From Candidatus Moranbacteria bacterium UBA2206 (GTDB lineage: Bacteria > Patescibacteriota > Minisyncoccia > Moranbacterales > UBA2206): DNA of 5,447 nucleotides. Below the pieces are notes generated by a model. It did no database searches. It saw only the letters and a program-made list of their open reading frames with translations, and was not told where the DNA came from. Location of the stretch: assembly GCA_002328565.1 (NCBI GenBank), contig DCUU01000052.1, positions 1-5,447 of the forward strand, given 5' to 3'. Every line of letters begins with the position of its first letter. Within the stretch, counting starts at the first letter, position 1. Below are positions 4,827 to 5,447 of the stretch, one piece after another. The translations under genes and the position numbers were made by a program.

Positions 4827-4919
4827 ATAATTTGTTTATTTAATTAAGTTGTTATTTATTAGGGCGTTGTTTGCATTTTAAATTTTTTCTCTAATAGTTT
4901 CATAATTTTTTATTCATTC

Positions 4920-5255
4920 TTACATAAATATATTCCCGCCCGAAGTAATTAAGGAGAATATAATCATAGCAATAAAAATAGTAATCGCTAAAAAGTGAAG
5001 ACCAGCCAGTATAATCCCTAAAATGGAGAATCGTAGATATATTGATTTTAATCCAATAATCCCAAAAATTAAAGCAGTCAAGGATATGGGAGAACCGTAA
5101 AAAAGTAAAAACGCTACAAGTGCCGCCGAATCATCATCAGCAAAAAAACAATATATAGCAATACTCACAATAATTTGAATGACCACAATAAAAGATGAGA
5201 GTAAGGCAAAAATATTATTGCTAGAATTATTTTTAGGACTTAATTGTTGCTCCAT
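4920..5255 (-). CDS. Small three-helix membrane protein, weakly DUF4190-like
   Basis: This 111-residue protein has a polar N terminus rich in Gln, Asn and Ser (residues 1-15), then membrane segments at about 16-38, 45-69 and 75-103. After the first lies an acidic loop (ADDDSAA). The motif ALIFGIIGLKS followed by a short basic turn and FSILGIILAG (residues 61-84) resembles DUF4190-type small membrane proteins, in which two glycine-rich helices are joined by a charged turn; this likeness is by eye and weak. There is no signal peptide or catalytic motif. The gene precedes the 546-residue membrane protein on the same strand with a 93-nt gap in which I see no clear promoter, so the two may form an operon. 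The ATG at 5255 is preceded by an A-rich stretch and, further up, by the AGTTCG-TATAACA motif. Function unknown. Confidence 0.68.
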   Translation of the reverse strand: MEQQLSPKNNSSNNIFALLSSFIVVIQIIVSIAIYCFFADDDSAALVAFLLFYGSPISLTALIFGIIGLKSIYLRFSILGIILAGLHFLAITIFIAMIIFSLITSGGNIFM

Positions 5256-5293
5256 ATTTTTAAGTTATTATTAATAAATTACTAAAACCTGCA

Positions 5294-5306
5294 TGTTATA
5301 CGAACT
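5294..5306 (-). promoter_or_regulatory. Leader motif AGTTCG-TATAACA upstream of the 111-residue gene
   Basis: On the minus strand AGTTCG is joined directly to TATAACA, 39 nt before the ATG. It matches the motif at 1554-1568 except for a two-base gap there. Both leaders also end in AAAAAT immediately before the ATG. TATAAC may be the -10 box; no standard -35 box is seen. Confidence 0.35.
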
Positions 5307-5329
5307 CCAATTATCCATAAGCTAAATAG

Positions 5330-5447
5330 TTTTTCCCAGAAGGTAATCCACTAGTTTTACTAGTGCGACTCGAAAAGGTTTTACCGTTCCTGCAACCACA
5401 AAAAAGACATAATAATGTACAATGGACTTGGCTTGATGAAGAGTCTT
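5330..5447. other. Possible edge of another gene, direction unresolved
   Basis: These bases are GC-richer than the neighbouring gaps and open in several frames. Rightward, a frame runs from the stop at 5327-5329 to the window end and reads LVRLEKVLPFLQPQ and then VQWTWLDEES; a GTG at 5363 could start it. Leftward, one frame entering from the right edge ends at TAA 5310-5312 and reads CLFCGCRNGKTFSS in its middle, with zinc-ribbon-like cysteine spacing. Another ends at TAG about 5322-5324. Codon third positions do not favour one frame. I assign no function. Confidence 0.3.
5349..5365. repeat. 7-bp stem-loop
   Basis: CACTAGT (5349-5355), loop TTT, ACTAGTG (5359-5365). No T-tract follows. It lies within the possible coding edge of the window, so it may be incidental. 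Confidence 0.45.

Noticed and set aside
4859..4903. A 14-codon minus-strand ORF (MKLLEKKFKMQTTP) before the 546-residue gene
   Set aside because: Such short frames are expected by chance in AT-rich DNA; there is no ribosome binding site and no attenuator-like structure after it.
5330..5447. tRNA-like segment on the minus strand (TTCGAGTC as a T-loop)
   Set aside because: The flanking bases do not pair into a T-stem, and no acceptor or anticodon stem can be built around it.

Overview
The window is AT-rich and bacterial. It looks like an accessory stretch of a small-genome lineage, most plausibly a Patescibacteria/CPR bacterium of the Parcubacteria–Moranbacteria kind. The basis is indirect: every complete gene ends in TAA, start codons lack clear Shine-Dalgarno sequences, short palindromic repeats sit in the gaps, and the gene families present (a GHKL ATPase with a STAS-like partner, a DUF4143 ATPase, a Cys-repeat membrane protein) are ones I associate with such genomes. 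No ribosomal or other phylogenetic marker is present, so this placement is an inference.

Layout, left to right. (1) Positions 1-991 hold a rightward two-gene operon: a GHKL-fold ATPase and, 4 nt later, a small STAS-like (DUF4325-type) protein. A near-consensus sigma70-type promoter is placed so that transcription should begin on the A of the first ATG, which predicts a leaderless mRNA. The operon ends with a perfect 13-bp palindrome and a terminator hairpin. (2) Positions 992-1887 hold a leftward four-helix membrane protein, an apparently orphaned rightward promoter with an 11-codon stub facing its 3' end, and a duplicated promoter/leader region with inverted repeats and a hairpin. (3) Positions 1888-3059 hold a complete AAA/DUF4143 ATPase and a terminator almost identical to the one near 961; a third, truncated copy opens the window. 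(4) Positions 3060-3185 hold a nine-G tract inside an inverted repeat, a second orphan rightward promoter and a nested palindrome. (5) Positions 3186-5255 hold two leftward membrane protein genes: a 546-residue protein with about six membrane helices and a cysteine-repeat C-terminal region, and upstream of it a 111-residue three-helix protein. (6) The last ~120 bases are visibly GC-richer and open in three frames, so they may be the edge of another gene, but its direction cannot be settled.

The first operon resembles the kinase/antagonist half of a partner-switching pathway. The DUF4143 ATPase is a stand-alone gene of a family whose role is poorly known. The leftward genes are hypothetical membrane proteins. 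The main structural theme is modularity: gene units are bracketed by near-identical terminators, two rightward promoters run into the 3' ends of leftward genes, and one leader is duplicated. This suggests gene replacement between repeat elements, although it is inferred from one sequence without comparison.
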